Of a DNA stretch of 19,509 bases, positions 7,911-16,639 are shown in pieces. How positions within the stretch are numbered: the stretch's first letter is position 1; each line of letters opens with the position of its first letter. Source of the DNA: Planctomycetota bacterium. Lineage in GTDB: Bacteria; Planctomycetota; SBBH01; JAHFOU01. The stretch lies in contig JAHFOU010000006.1 of assembly GCA_023261525.1 (NCBI GenBank), positions 1 through 19,509 on the forward strand, written 5' to 3'. The position numbers and the translations under genes are program-made. The notes beneath the pieces are model-generated. The model searched no databases and was not told where the DNA came from. It was given only the letters and a program-made list of their open reading frames with translations.

Positions 7911-10058
7911 TCAGGTCCTCCCGAAACGCCAGGCCAGGAGGGATTCGAGGGCCAGGATGATGGCCACGGCCGTCAGGAGGGGACGCCAGAACTCCCGTCC
8001 CCCGGCGCCCTTCGTCTCCTTCGCGGAGGCGTCCAGGATCTCCAGGGGAAGGTCCGGCAGGGCGGCCTTCAGGGCTTCCGGGGTGATGCGCGCCAGGTCG
8101 CTTTCCTGGGCCGCCGGGTTGGCGGCGAAGCGCTCGAGGACCTCCTCGGGGTTGCCCTTGGCGAGCCGGTAGGGTCCCGCCTTGACCAGGGGCGCGGTCG
8201 TCACGGAAAGACGGTTGCCGCCTTCCTTCGGAGGTTCGGGGGCCACGCGCTCCGTGGTCTCGTCCGGGGCGACGACCCTCAGGGCGGCCCCGGCGTGCTC
8301 CCCGCCTAGGTCCAGGGACACCGGCCGGCCCACCGCCACCTCCAGGCCCTGGGCGCCCTGCACCGCCGCGTAGAGCAGGTCCCGGACCAGGGCGAGGTAC
8401 TCCCCCGTGAGCGAGGAGGGCAGGTCCCCCCATTCCTTGTCCAGGGCCGTGGCGACGACCAGGACGCGGCCGGCGCCGTAGGGCCGCTCGACCACGGCGG
8501 GCAGGTCCTCGGGCTGGTCCTTCACGCGGAAGCGCCAGGGCACCCTCACGTCGGGCGCTGCCAGGGGCTCGCAGGCCAGGAAGCGGCGGATGTTGATGGC
8601 GCCGACCGTGCGGGAGGCCTTGAGCGAGGCCGCGGCCAGGTGGTTGGGGTCCGCCACCTGGAGGGTCGCGAAGCGCTCCTCGGCGGGATCCGAGGGGCCG
8701 CGGACCTCCCCCACCTTGACGGGGAGGAAGCCCTTGCCCTCCTGGAAACAGCGCTCGTTCCATTCCCCCGCCACCGTGTTGCTTCCCAAGGAGACGACCA
8801 GGTGGCCCCCCTCCTTCACGTAGGCGCCCATGCGCTCGGCCATCTCGGGGGTGAGGGCGGAGACGTTGAGCAGGAAGACGGCGTCGTAGGCCCTCAGGTC
8901 CTCCTGGGGGCCGAAGCGCAGGATGGAGCGTTCGGTGACCCGGATGGACGCGCGGGTCTCCTTGGGGGCCAGGGCGGGGGAGAGGAAGTAGCCTTCGCAG
9001 TCCTCGGGCGAGGGCTTGGGGTCCCCGTCCACGACAAGGACTTCCATGCCCGCGCGGGCCCTCAGGCCCAGCCAGCGGTGGTCGTCCAGGGGCAGGGCGT
9101 CCTCGGACAGCTTCAGCTCCAGGGCGTAGGGGCCGGGCTCGGGCAGGGTGGCGAAGAGGGCCACGGTGGCCTCGGACTGGGCGTCCAGGCGGGGCAGGAC
9201 CTGGCGGTCCCGGGCCACGCCGTCCACCAGGAGCTGGACCTCCAGGTCCTGGCGGGCTCCGGTGCCGAAGTTGCGCAGGCGGCCTTCCACCTTGATCGGG
9301 CGTCCGGCCACCGGGACCTTGGAGACCACCCTCAGGCCGAGCAGGGCCGCGTTCTCGGCCTGCCCCTCCCCCACGTCCAGGATGCGCACAGGGACCTTCT
9401 CCTTCACCAGGGCCGCCAGCTCGGGGTCCAGCGTGGTGCCCCGGGAGGTCCAGGAGGAGGCCTGGAGGTCGGTCAGGACGGCCATCTCGCGCCGCGTCAG
9501 CACGGCCTTCCTCAGGAGGGCCGCCGCCTGGCCCAGGGCCGGGACCAGGTCGCAGGGCAGGTCCGAGGGCTTGAGGCCCGCGAGGAGCTCCAGGGCCTCC
9601 TCGGGGGAGGCGTCCGTGAGCAGGGGCTCCGCGGGCCGGCTGGCCAGGTCCAGGGTGATGCGGCTTCGGCCGGGCAGGCGCTCCACCAGCTTCTTGAGCT
9701 GGGCCTTGCCCAGGTCCATGCGGGTGACCCCGCCGACGCGGGCGCCCATGCTCATGGAGTCGTCCACCAGGAGGAGGGCCGAGACGGGATCCTTCAGGAA
9801 GCCCGTCTCCCCCCCCGCGGAGTGGGGCTGGGCCAGGGCCAGGGCCGCCAGGAGGACGGCGGCGGTGCGCAGGATGAGCAGGAGGAGGTTCTCCAGGCGC
9901 AGGCGCTTGTAGGTCTTCTTGTAGGCCGTCAGCAGGAACTCCATGGCCGCCCAGCGCACGCGCTTGTACCGCTGGCGGTTCAGGAGGTGGATGATGATGG
10001 GCAGGAAGGCGAGGCCCGCGAAGGCCAGCATGCCCGGGGCGGCGAAGAAGGCTCCCAT
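7911..10058 (-). CDS. BatA-type membrane protein with VWA and inactive GATase-like domains
   Basis: This is a 715-residue inner-membrane protein. It opens with a BatA-type N-terminal region (residues 1-85): a first membrane helix at about 9-26, the motif LLNRQRYKRVRWAAMEFL, and a second helix at about 58-77. A VWA domain follows at about 90-230 with MIDAS motif D99-S101-S103 (VDDSMSMG) and D197 in LTDLQ. The usual MIDAS threonine position seems to hold C169 (LPCDLVPAL). A middle beta-rich region leads to a glutamine-amidotransferase-like fold at about 337-435 and then on to a closing membrane helix at about 692-710. The fold lacks a nucleophilic cysteine at the elbow (FLLNVSALTP), so it should not be enzymatic. 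Most of the protein probably faces one side of the membrane between the second and last helices. It starts 5 bp after the DUF58 gene with GGGGA upstream. Confidence 0.9.
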   Translation of the reverse strand: MGAFFAAPGMLAFAGLAFLPIIIHLLNRQRYKRVRWAAMEFLLTAYKKTYKRLRLENLLLLILRTAAVLLAALALAQPHSAGGETGFLKDPVSALLLVDDSMSMGARVGGVTRMDLGKAQLKKLVERLPGRSRITLDLASRPAEPLLTDASPEEALELLAGLKPSDLPCDLVPALGQAAALLRKAVLTRREMAVLTDLQASSWTSRGTTLDPELAALVKEKVPVRILDVGEGQAENAALLGLRVVSKVPVAGRPIKVEGRLRNFGTGARQDLEVQLLVDGVARDRQVLPRLDAQSEATVALFATLPEPGPYALELKLSEDALPLDDHRWLGLRARAGMEVLVVDGDPKPSPEDCEGYFLSPALAPKETRASIRVTERSILRFGPQEDLRAYDAVFLLNVSALTPEMAERMGAYVKEGGHLVVSLGSNTVAGEWNERCFQEGKGFLPVKVGEVRGPSDPAEERFATLQVADPNHLAAASLKASRTVGAINIRRFLACEPLAAPDVRVPWRFRVKDQPEDLPAVVERPYGAGRVLVVATALDKEWGDLPSSLTGEYLALVRDLLYAAVQGAQGLEVAVGRPVSLDLGGEHAGAALRVVAPDETTERVAPEPPKEGGNRLSVTTAPLVKAGPYRLAKGNPEEVLERFAANPAAQESDLARITPEALKAALPDLPLEILDASAKETKGAGGREFWRPLLTAVAIILALESLLAWRFGRT
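7916..7922 (-). promoter_or_regulatory. Shine-Dalgarno site supporting a GTG start
   Basis: The minus strand reads GGGAGGA, then CCTGAG, then GTG at 7909-7907. The spacer contains the TGA stop of the upstream gene. Ideal spacing makes GTG the likely start of the second VWA gene. No in-frame ATG is available before the first membrane segment. Confidence 0.75.
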
Positions 10059-10063
10059 CGCGG

Positions 10064-10987
10064 CTATCCCCGCACCGTGCCGGACCGGGCGCGCACGGCC
10101 GAGCGGGCGGTCAGGTAGGTGGTGAGGGCCACGTCCAGGGGCTCCGAGGTATCCAAGAGGCGGTAGTCCACGTTGTAGTCGCGGCAGCCCTTCCTGAGCT
10201 TGGCCTGGAAGTCCTGGAGGGCCTCCAGGTAGGCCTTCTTGAGGGACTGCGGGGAGGCCAGCAGCTCGGGCAGGGCCTCCAGCCCCTCGAAGCGGGTCAT
10301 ATCCCGGAAGGGGAAGGTCAGCTCGTCGTGGTCGAGGAGGTGGAAGAGCACCACCTCGTGGCGGCGGTGGCGCAGGTGCTGGAGCCCGTCGAGGACGTTC
10401 TCGATATCGTCGAAGGCGTCGGTGAGGACGACGACGATGCCCTTTCGGGTGATCTTCTCGGCGACCTCGTGGAGGACGGCGCCCAGCTTGGTCTTGCCGT
10501 CGGGCTTGGCGTGCTCGAGCTCATGCAGGATCTGCAGGAGGTGCTGGTGGCTGGAGCCCGGGGGCACCTGCTTGACGAGGTTCTCGCGGAAGAGGGCCAG
10601 GCCCACGGCATCCTGCTGTTTGGAGATGAGGTAGGCCAGGGCCGCGGCGACCATGGATCCGTACTCGAACTTGCTCACGCCGCCCGGCCCGTAGGCCATG
10701 GACTCGCTGGTGTCGAGCAGGAGGTGGCAGCGGTAGTTGGTCTCCTCCTCGTACTGCTTGATGTAGAAGCGGTCGGAGCGGCCGAAGACCTTCCAGTCGA
10801 TGTAGCGCAGGTCGTCGCCGGCGACGTACTCGCGGTGCTCGGCGAACTCCACGGAGAAGCCGTGGTACGGGGAGCGGTGGAGCCCGCTGATGAAGCCTTC
10901 CACGATGGACCGCGCCTTGAGCTCCAGGCGCGAGAGCTTGTTGAGGGTCTTCGGGTCGAGCAGCTTGTGCCGGGCGGTTTCGGGCAT
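10064..10987 (-). CDS. DUF58 domain protein (VWA-like fold), MoxR partner
   Basis: This 307-residue protein carries the DUF58 signature at about 38-80: SPYHGFSVEFAEHREYVAGD, then DLRYIDWKVFGRSDRFYIKQ. It is followed by a VWA-like fold with a DxSxS metal-site motif D92-S94-S96 (LLLDTSESM) and a later VVVLTDAFDD strand. No membrane segment or signal peptide is seen, so it is probably cytoplasmic, where it could contact the MoxR ATPase and the membrane VWA proteins. The role is inferred from the family: DUF58 genes almost always sit next to moxR. The ATG follows the MoxR TAA with no gap and only a poor ribosome binding site, which suggests reinitiation or coupling. Five bases separate its stop from the next gene. 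Confidence 0.93.
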   Translation of the reverse strand: MPETARHKLLDPKTLNKLSRLELKARSIVEGFISGLHRSPYHGFSVEFAEHREYVAGDDLRYIDWKVFGRSDRFYIKQYEEETNYRCHLLLDTSESMAYGPGGVSKFEYGSMVAAALAYLISKQQDAVGLALFRENLVKQVPPGSSHQHLLQILHELEHAKPDGKTKLGAVLHEVAEKITRKGIVVVLTDAFDDIENVLDGLQHLRHRRHEVVLFHLLDHDELTFPFRDMTRFEGLEALPELLASPQSLKKAYLEALQDFQAKLRKGCRDYNVDYRLLDTSEPLDVALTTYLTARSAVRARSGTVRG

Positions 10988-12034
10988 TTACATCGCCGCG
11001 GCCTTCGCCGCCGTCTCGCTCGGGTGGGCCGCCGTCTCCGCCAGCAGGCGGTCGATGATCTTGTCCGAGCTCATCCCCTCCGCCTCGGCCGCGAAGTTCG
11101 CGATGATGCGGTGGCGCAGGACGGGATGCGCGACCCCCTTGATGTCCTCCGTCGCCACGTGGAAACGCCCCTGGAGGACGGCCCGGGCCTTGGCGGCCAG
11201 GATCAGGTACTGGCTGGCACGGGGTCCGGCGCCCCAGGCCACCCATTCCTTCACAAAGGCCGGGGTGTTGGGCTGGTTCAGGCGGGTGGCGCGCACGATG
11301 CGGGTGGCGTAGTCCACGACGTGGTCCGCCGCCGGGACGCGCCGGACGATCTCCTGGAGCTTCAGGATCTCCGCGGCGCCGAGCACCGCCTTCAGCTCCG
11401 CCGGCTTGCCCGCCGTGGTCTGCTGGACGATGCGGCGTTCCTCTTCTTCGGTCGGGTAATCCACGAAGACCTTGAACATGAAGCGGTCCTGCTGGGCCTC
11501 GGGCAGGGGATAGGTGCCTTCCTGCTCGATGGGGTTTTGGGTGGCCAGCACGAAGAAGGGCTGGACCAGCTGGTGCTTCTCGCCGCCGACGGTGACCTGG
11601 TGCTCCTGCATGGCCTCCAGCAGGGCCGCCTGGGTCTTCGGCGGGGTGCGGTTGATCTCGTCCGCCAGGACGATGTTGGCGAAGATCGGGCCCGGGAGGA
11701 ACTTGAAGCGCCGCTCCCCGGTGCCCTTGTCCTCCTGGATGACCTCGGTGCCGGTGATGTCGGCGGGCATCAGGTCGGGGGTGAACTGGATGCGCCGGAA
11801 GGAGAGCGACAGGGACTTGGCGAGCGAGGAGACCATGAGGGTCTTCGCCAGGCCCGGCACCCCTTCCAGGATGCAGTGTCCGCGCGAGAAGATGCACACG
11901 AGCAGCTCCTCGATCACGTGGTCCTGGCCCACGATGATCTTGCCGAGCTCCTGGCGGATGCTCTGGAAGCCGTCCTTCAGCTGCTCGATGGCCTTCACGT
12001 CGTCGGTCGCGATCGGGGCGGGCTGGTCGGTCAT
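10988..12034 (-). CDS. MoxR-family AAA+ ATPase
   Basis: This 348-residue cytoplasmic AAA+ ATPase belongs to the MoxR family, which works with VWA-domain partners as a chaperone in maturation of enzymes or complexes. Motifs seen: Walker A GVPGLAKT at 58-65, Walker B VLADEIN at 122-128, sensor 1 in LATQNPIEQEGTYPLPEAQ near 165-181, arginine finger R184 in QQDRF, and a C-terminal lid domain (residues about 220-348) rich in helices. Length is normal for the family. The strong AAAGGAGA site and the ATGA overlap with the upstream gene fix the start. The TAA stop directly abuts the ATG of the DUF58 gene, which is the usual MoxR neighbour. The family call is firm, but the client is unknown. Confidence 0.95.
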   Translation of the reverse strand: MTDQPAPIATDDVKAIEQLKDGFQSIRQELGKIIVGQDHVIEELLVCIFSRGHCILEGVPGLAKTLMVSSLAKSLSLSFRRIQFTPDLMPADITGTEVIQEDKGTGERRFKFLPGPIFANIVLADEINRTPPKTQAALLEAMQEHQVTVGGEKHQLVQPFFVLATQNPIEQEGTYPLPEAQQDRFMFKVFVDYPTEEEERRIVQQTTAGKPAELKAVLGAAEILKLQEIVRRVPAADHVVDYATRIVRATRLNQPNTPAFVKEWVAWGAGPRASQYLILAAKARAVLQGRFHVATEDIKGVAHPVLRHRIIANFAAEAEGMSSDKIIDRLLAETAAHPSETAAKAAAM

Positions 12035-15000
12035 GGCGCGTCTCCTTTGGGGGCGTAGCCGTAGATACCGGAGCTGGTCTCAAGGATCAACAAGGGACCT
12101 GCGCGGCGGAGGGCGCGCACCCGGCCCCGGTTCCAGGGCAGCATGAGGGAACCCTCGCGGCGCCCGGTCCTGGCATCCAGGAAACGGATGGCATTGGTCC
12201 CCCCGCGCGGGTCGGAGGGGTCGCGTCCGGCGTCCACGGCCACGAGGTGGCCGATCTTGAGGGGGCGCCGGCAGGAGGCCTCCGCGTCCAGGGGGGCCTT
12301 CCAGAGGACCTCCCCCTTCCCGCCTTCCTTCAAGGAGATGGCCAGGAGCTGGTCCCCCCCCTCGGCCCCCGGCGCGGCCGTCATGCCCAGGTAGGCCGCA
12401 TCCTCCTCCACCAAGAGGTCGGCCAGGGACATCCCGGCGAAGGCCAGGCTCCAGGCCGGCTCCCCGGTGGCGGCGTTCAGGACGGCCAGGTCATGCTCCC
12501 CGGCGGCGAGGATGGCTCCCGCGGCCGTGGCGGACAGGCGGGTGGTGGGACCGGCCTTGGCTTCCCAGAGGGTCTTCCCGTCGACCAGGCTCACGCAGGC
12601 CAGGCGGTTGCGGTAGGGCAGGACCAGGCGGTCTGCGAGGAGGAGCGGAGGCGCCGTGAGGCCTCCGGGGGTCGGGATTCTCAGGCGGACCTGCCCCGTC
12701 TCCCGGGCGATCAGGAGACAGGCGTCGGAGGCCAGGGCCAGCACGTCGGCCCCGGCGGCCCTCAGGGGCTCGCGGAAGGTCTCCCCGGAGATCCGCCACA
12801 GGAGCTTGCCCTTCTCCACGTCCACGCCCTGGAGGGCGCCCGTCTCGTCCTTCAGCACGCAGAGGCCGGGGAAGGCCGCGAAGGCGTCCCGACCCTCGAC
12901 CTCGTTCCAGGTGGTCTCGTCGACCTGGCGGGCGCCGCCCATGACCAGGTTCAGGGGATCCCCCGGGTCGGCGGGAGGATCCTGAACCAGGGGCAGGCGC
13001 CAGCGGAGCTCCCGGCTGGCCGCGTCGAAGGCGCAGAGCTCCCGCGGGGAGCCGGCCAGGAGGAGGGAGCCCGCCGGGGCGGACCAGCGGAAGCGGGTGT
13101 CCGAGGCGCCGGAGGAGGGATCGTCGGTCATCTCGGCCGGGGCCCGCACGAGCTGGAGGTCCAGGTCCATCGGCTGGCCCTCCCGCTGGATGTGGAGGGC
13201 GACGACCTGGCCCGGCTTGAAGTTCTGGATGAGGGGCCTCAGCCCGGCCGCGCCCAGTTTCCTGCCGTCGATGGAGACCAGGGCGTCCCCGGCCTTGAGC
13301 CCGGCCCGTTCGGCGGGGCTTCCCCGGCGCACGGACTGGATGGTCGTCTCCTCGTCCTCCCCCCCGCCGTTGTACTGGATCCCCATCCAGGCCTTCACCG
13401 AGGGGGGCGCGGCCTGCCAGACCATCTTGCCGGTCCCGGCGTCCACCATCATGCCGGAGGACAGGAAGAGGCAGCCGGACCAGTCGGTGAGGTCCTGCCC
13501 GGGCCTGGAGAGCAGGCCCGTGCGCTCGTTGGCGGTGAGGGTCCAGGCCTCGGCCAGGGGGAAGGGGCTCCCCGGGCCCTCCCAGGGGTCGTTCGTGGGC
13601 GCCGCGGCGGCGGCCTTGTCCTGGAGGCGCCGGCGCAGGGCGGCCGTGGCGGGGTCGGCCGGACCCTGGGCCATCTGCTCGGAGATCTGGCGCAGGAGGG
13701 CCGCCCGCCAGGCCGCGTTGCGGGTGGCCTGGGCCTGGTCGGCCATGGCGTCCAGGGCCTGGAGGGCCTCGGCGCCTCCGGGGTGGCGCAGGGCGCAGGC
13801 GCCCAGCAGGCGCAGGGCCTTCTCGGGGGCGGAGGGCATCCGGCGGACGCCCAGGTCCAGCAGGGCCCGATCCGCCTCCACCGACTCGGGGAAGGCCGAG
13901 GCCAGGGCCAGCAGGCGGTCTTCGTCCCCGGCGGCCGTCTTCAGGCGGGCGCGCACCTGCTCCTCGCGGCGGGGGATCAGGGAGGGATCTGATTTCAGGA
14001 GATCCGCGATCTCCCGGCGGGCCAGGCCCGAGACGCTCATGGAGGCCTGTCCTCCCCCGCTGTCCGTGGAGGCCGAGGCGTCCTCGAGGCGGGCCATCGT
14101 GTCCTGGAAGGTGTCCAGGGCCGAGGCCCGGTCCCCCGAAAGGGCGAGGGCTTTGCCCAGGGCCAGGCGCAGGATGGATTCCCGGGAGGCGGGCAGGGGA
14201 AGGCGGAGGGCCTCCTGGAGCAGGGCGACCGCGGCGCGGGGATCCGTCGCCGAGGCCTTGCGCGCCCCTTCCTCGAGCTGGTCGGCCAGGAGGTCCGAGA
14301 GCTCCGAGGGGTGCTGGGAAGGCAGGTCCTTCCAGGCCTGGCGGAGGACCTCCAGGGCCTTGGGGTCCTGGCCGGAGGCGCGGTAGTGGCGGGCCAGCCT
14401 CAGGCGGGGGCCGGGGTCGGCCGGGGCGTCCTGGACGGCCGACAGGAGGAACTCCTCCGGGGCATCCGAGACCCGGTAGGAGAGGATCTTCGAGACGCCC
14501 AGGGCGAAGAGCCTGGAGCCGGCCAGCAGGAGGTTGGCCCCTCCCGCCTTCGGAGGGGTCGGCTGGCCCTGCTGGACCTGCCCCGGCTCGCTGGTGAACC
14601 CCTTGGGCCAGGTCAACAGGGCCTGGCCGAGCTTGCCGGTGGACAGGTCCACGGTCTGGATCCCCCCCAGGGTGGGCAGGAGCAGGGCGCTCTGGGTGAT
14701 GAGCCCGCGTCCGCAGATCCCCCCGCCCGAGACCGAGAAGCGGAACACCTCGGCGCCCTGGTCGGCGGAAAGCAGGATCCCCTTGGACCCCCCCGTCAGG
14801 ACCAGGCGGCCCCGGGAGAGGCCCAGGACCTGGTCCGCGTCGGTCTGCTTCTGCCAGAGGAGGCGTCCCGAGACGGCGTCCAGGGCCAGGACCTGGTCCG
14901 CGTCGGCGGGCAGGACGAAGGCCGTGCCGCCGGAGATCACCGGAGGGCTGAAGGGCTTCCAGGGGGCCGTCATGGCCTTCAGGTCCGGGGCGAGGCCCCG

Positions 15001-16638
15001 GCCCATGGCGCGCAGGCCCTGCTGCGGGGGCGGGGGCTTCTTGGCGTCCTCCTCGTACCGGCAGGCCCAGCGGGTGCGGCCCGTCTCCGCGTCCACGGCC
15101 ACCACGGCTCCCCGCTGGGTGGAGCACACGACGAGGTTGCCCTCGGCGGCCAGGCCGGGCTCCGCCGAGAAGGACATCCCGAACATCCCGTTCTGGAAGG
15201 GCGAGGCGCAGAGGAAGCGGCGCCAGAGCAGGCGGCCCCCTTTCAGGTCCAGCCCCACCAGCCAGACCTCGCAGGAGGTGGTCGCCCGCGTGCAGGCGGC
15301 GACCAGGACGTCCCCGCAGACCACCGGCGCGGTGCGCACGTCGAAGCCGTCGAACTCCTCCTCGTTGACCCCTTCGGGGAAGTACCAGCGGAGCTTGCCG
15401 CTGGACATCTCCCGGGCCACCAGGCCGAAGCGGGGCTCCGTCCCGCCCATCCGGCCCCAGCCCCGCTTCATGGGGGCGTTCGGCGTCGGCCTCAGCAGGC
15501 TGGCCACCGCGATCCCGTCGGCCAGGGTCGCGGCCAGGGGCCTGGGCGGCAGGTTCTGGAGGACCTGGGGCTGGATCCGGGCCGCCGCGTCGGGCCAGCC
15601 GCTGTCCGGGGCTTTCGAGGAGAGCTTCCCGGTCTCGACGTCCACGAAGACCATGCGGTCCCCGCAGGAGAAGACGAGGGCCCCCTGGTCCACGGCCCCG
15701 TGGCAGGGCAGGAGGGGCTTGAGCTTGTAGGTCCCCATCCGCTGCTGCATCTGCTGGAGCTGGATGGAGGTCCCGCTCCAAGGGGTCTTGAGCTCGCGCT
15801 CGTAGCCGGGGGAAGGCTCCACCCAGAGGATGTCGGGGCAGGCGGCGTTTCGGGACATGTTCCCCCCCACCGTCGGCCAGTCCACCGAGTGGGATCCCGT
15901 CGAGGGCGGAGCGGCATGCTGGAGCCAGGCGGCCAGGGCCGGGGCCTGGACCTCCTCCCCGCCCAGGGATAGGGTCAGGCCGGGGGCCTTGGCGGCCAGG
16001 AGGGCGGCCAGGTCCGCGGCTTCCTTCCCGCGCCCCTGGCGGGCCTTGAGCAGGGCCAGGCGGGCCAGGTCCAGGGGATCCTGGTCCCCGCCGAGGGTGG
16101 GATCCTGGACCGCGGCCTCCCAGGCCCGCGCGGCCGCCGCCGGCTGCTCCCGCTCGAGGTCCAGCTCCCCCAGGAGGGCGGCCGCTCGGCGGCCCGTCGA
16201 CGAGAGGCCGAAGCGTTCCAGGGCCTGACGGGCCGAGGCCGCGTCCGCCTTCTCCCGCGCGGCCTGGAGCAGGACATCGGCCTCGGCGTCCTGCCTCAGG
16301 CGGTAGCGGGCCAGGATCTCGGGCGGGAGGGCGTTGAGGCGCTCGCGGACCCAGGCCTCCAGCGGGCGGTAGAGCCCGGACGTCCCGGTCGGGTACAGGG
16401 ACTCGCCGTACTTGGTCAGGCCCAGCTCGTACCAGGTGATGGCCTTGTCGTACTCCCCCGCCTGCTCCGCCCGGGTGGCCTCGGAGAGGAGGTTGCGGAT
16501 GTTGCCCTCGTCGAGGACGTCGGCGTAGAGGTGGACCCGGCTCGTCTCGGCCCCGTCCGCCGCCGGGCCGGCCGGCTCCTCCGCCCCGGAGAAGAGGAGC
16601 GGACAGGCCGCCAGCGCCAACGGGAGGAGGCGGCGCAT
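12031..16638 (-). CDS. Exported 1535-residue PQQ-propeller / TPR / PDZ protein
   Basis: I do not recognise a named family for the whole protein. Visible modules in order: an N-terminal export signal (MRRLLPLALAAC, possibly a lipoprotein box LAAC with C12, otherwise an ordinary signal peptide); an alpha-helical TPR-like region at about 35-240; a first PQQ/WD-like beta-propeller at about 255-720 with repeated strands such as LDLKGGRLLWRRFL, VDAETGRTRW and LDAVSGRLLW; a second TPR-like helical region at about 725-1010; a PDZ domain at about 1088-1165 (RRGSPAERAGLKAGDALVSI); and a second propeller at about 1185-1530 (VEKGKLLWRI, LVDGKTLWEA). No catalytic motif is seen, so a periplasmic or outer-membrane scaffold is likely. 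It starts one base after the aldehyde dehydrogenase stop with only a weak ribosome binding site, and its TGA overlaps the MoxR ATG by 4 bp (ATGA). The propellers need not bind the PQQ cofactor. Confidence 0.85.
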   Translation of the reverse strand: MRRLLPLALAACPLLFSGAEEPAGPAADGAETSRVHLYADVLDEGNIRNLLSEATRAEQAGEYDKAITWYELGLTKYGESLYPTGTSGLYRPLEAWVRERLNALPPEILARYRLRQDAEADVLLQAAREKADAASARQALERFGLSSTGRRAAALLGELDLEREQPAAAARAWEAAVQDPTLGGDQDPLDLARLALLKARQGRGKEAADLAALLAAKAPGLTLSLGGEEVQAPALAAWLQHAAPPSTGSHSVDWPTVGGNMSRNAACPDILWVEPSPGYERELKTPWSGTSIQLQQMQQRMGTYKLKPLLPCHGAVDQGALVFSCGDRMVFVDVETGKLSSKAPDSGWPDAAARIQPQVLQNLPPRPLAATLADGIAVASLLRPTPNAPMKRGWGRMGGTEPRFGLVAREMSSGKLRWYFPEGVNEEEFDGFDVRTAPVVCGDVLVAACTRATTSCEVWLVGLDLKGGRLLWRRFLCASPFQNGMFGMSFSAEPGLAAEGNLVVCSTQRGAVVAVDAETGRTRWACRYEEDAKKPPPPQQGLRAMGRGLAPDLKAMTAPWKPFSPPVISGGTAFVLPADADQVLALDAVSGRLLWQKQTDADQVLGLSRGRLVLTGGSKGILLSADQGAEVFRFSVSGGGICGRGLITQSALLLPTLGGIQTVDLSTGKLGQALLTWPKGFTSEPGQVQQGQPTPPKAGGANLLLAGSRLFALGVSKILSYRVSDAPEEFLLSAVQDAPADPGPRLRLARHYRASGQDPKALEVLRQAWKDLPSQHPSELSDLLADQLEEGARKASATDPRAAVALLQEALRLPLPASRESILRLALGKALALSGDRASALDTFQDTMARLEDASASTDSGGGQASMSVSGLARREIADLLKSDPSLIPRREEQVRARLKTAAGDEDRLLALASAFPESVEADRALLDLGVRRMPSAPEKALRLLGACALRHPGGAEALQALDAMADQAQATRNAAWRAALLRQISEQMAQGPADPATAALRRRLQDKAAAAAPTNDPWEGPGSPFPLAEAWTLTANERTGLLSRPGQDLTDWSGCLFLSSGMMVDAGTGKMVWQAAPPSVKAWMGIQYNGGGEDEETTIQSVRRGSPAERAGLKAGDALVSIDGRKLGAAGLRPLIQNFKPGQVVALHIQREGQPMDLDLQLVRAPAEMTDDPSSGASDTRFRWSAPAGSLLLAGSPRELCAFDAASRELRWRLPLVQDPPADPGDPLNLVMGGARQVDETTWNEVEGRDAFAAFPGLCVLKDETGALQGVDVEKGKLLWRISGETFREPLRAAGADVLALASDACLLIARETGQVRLRIPTPGGLTAPPLLLADRLVLPYRNRLACVSLVDGKTLWEAKAGPTTRLSATAAGAILAAGEHDLAVLNAATGEPAWSLAFAGMSLADLLVEEDAAYLGMTAAPGAEGGDQLLAISLKEGGKGEVLWKAPLDAEASCRRPLKIGHLVAVDAGRDPSDPRGGTNAIRFLDARTGRREGSLMLPWNRGRVRALRRAGPLLILETSSGIYGYAPKGDAP
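12041..12048 (-). promoter_or_regulatory. Shine-Dalgarno site for the MoxR gene inside the preceding gene
   Basis: The minus strand reads AAAGGAGA, then CGCGCC, then ATG at 12034. The site lies inside the last codons of the PQQ/TPR/PDZ gene. It supports the 4-bp ATGA overlap as the true gene junction. Confidence 0.75.
13144..13377 (-). other. PDZ domain within the large PQQ/TPR protein
   Basis: Residues about 1088-1165 show the PDZ pattern. A G-I-Q-Y-N carboxylate-binding-loop-like segment comes first, followed by the typical SPAERAGLKAGDALVSIDG and then GQVVALHIQREGQ. This resembles the PDZ domains of HtrA/CtpA-type periplasmic proteins. No protease domain accompanies it. It sits between the second TPR region and the second propeller. 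Confidence 0.8.
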
Positions 16639-16639
16639 G

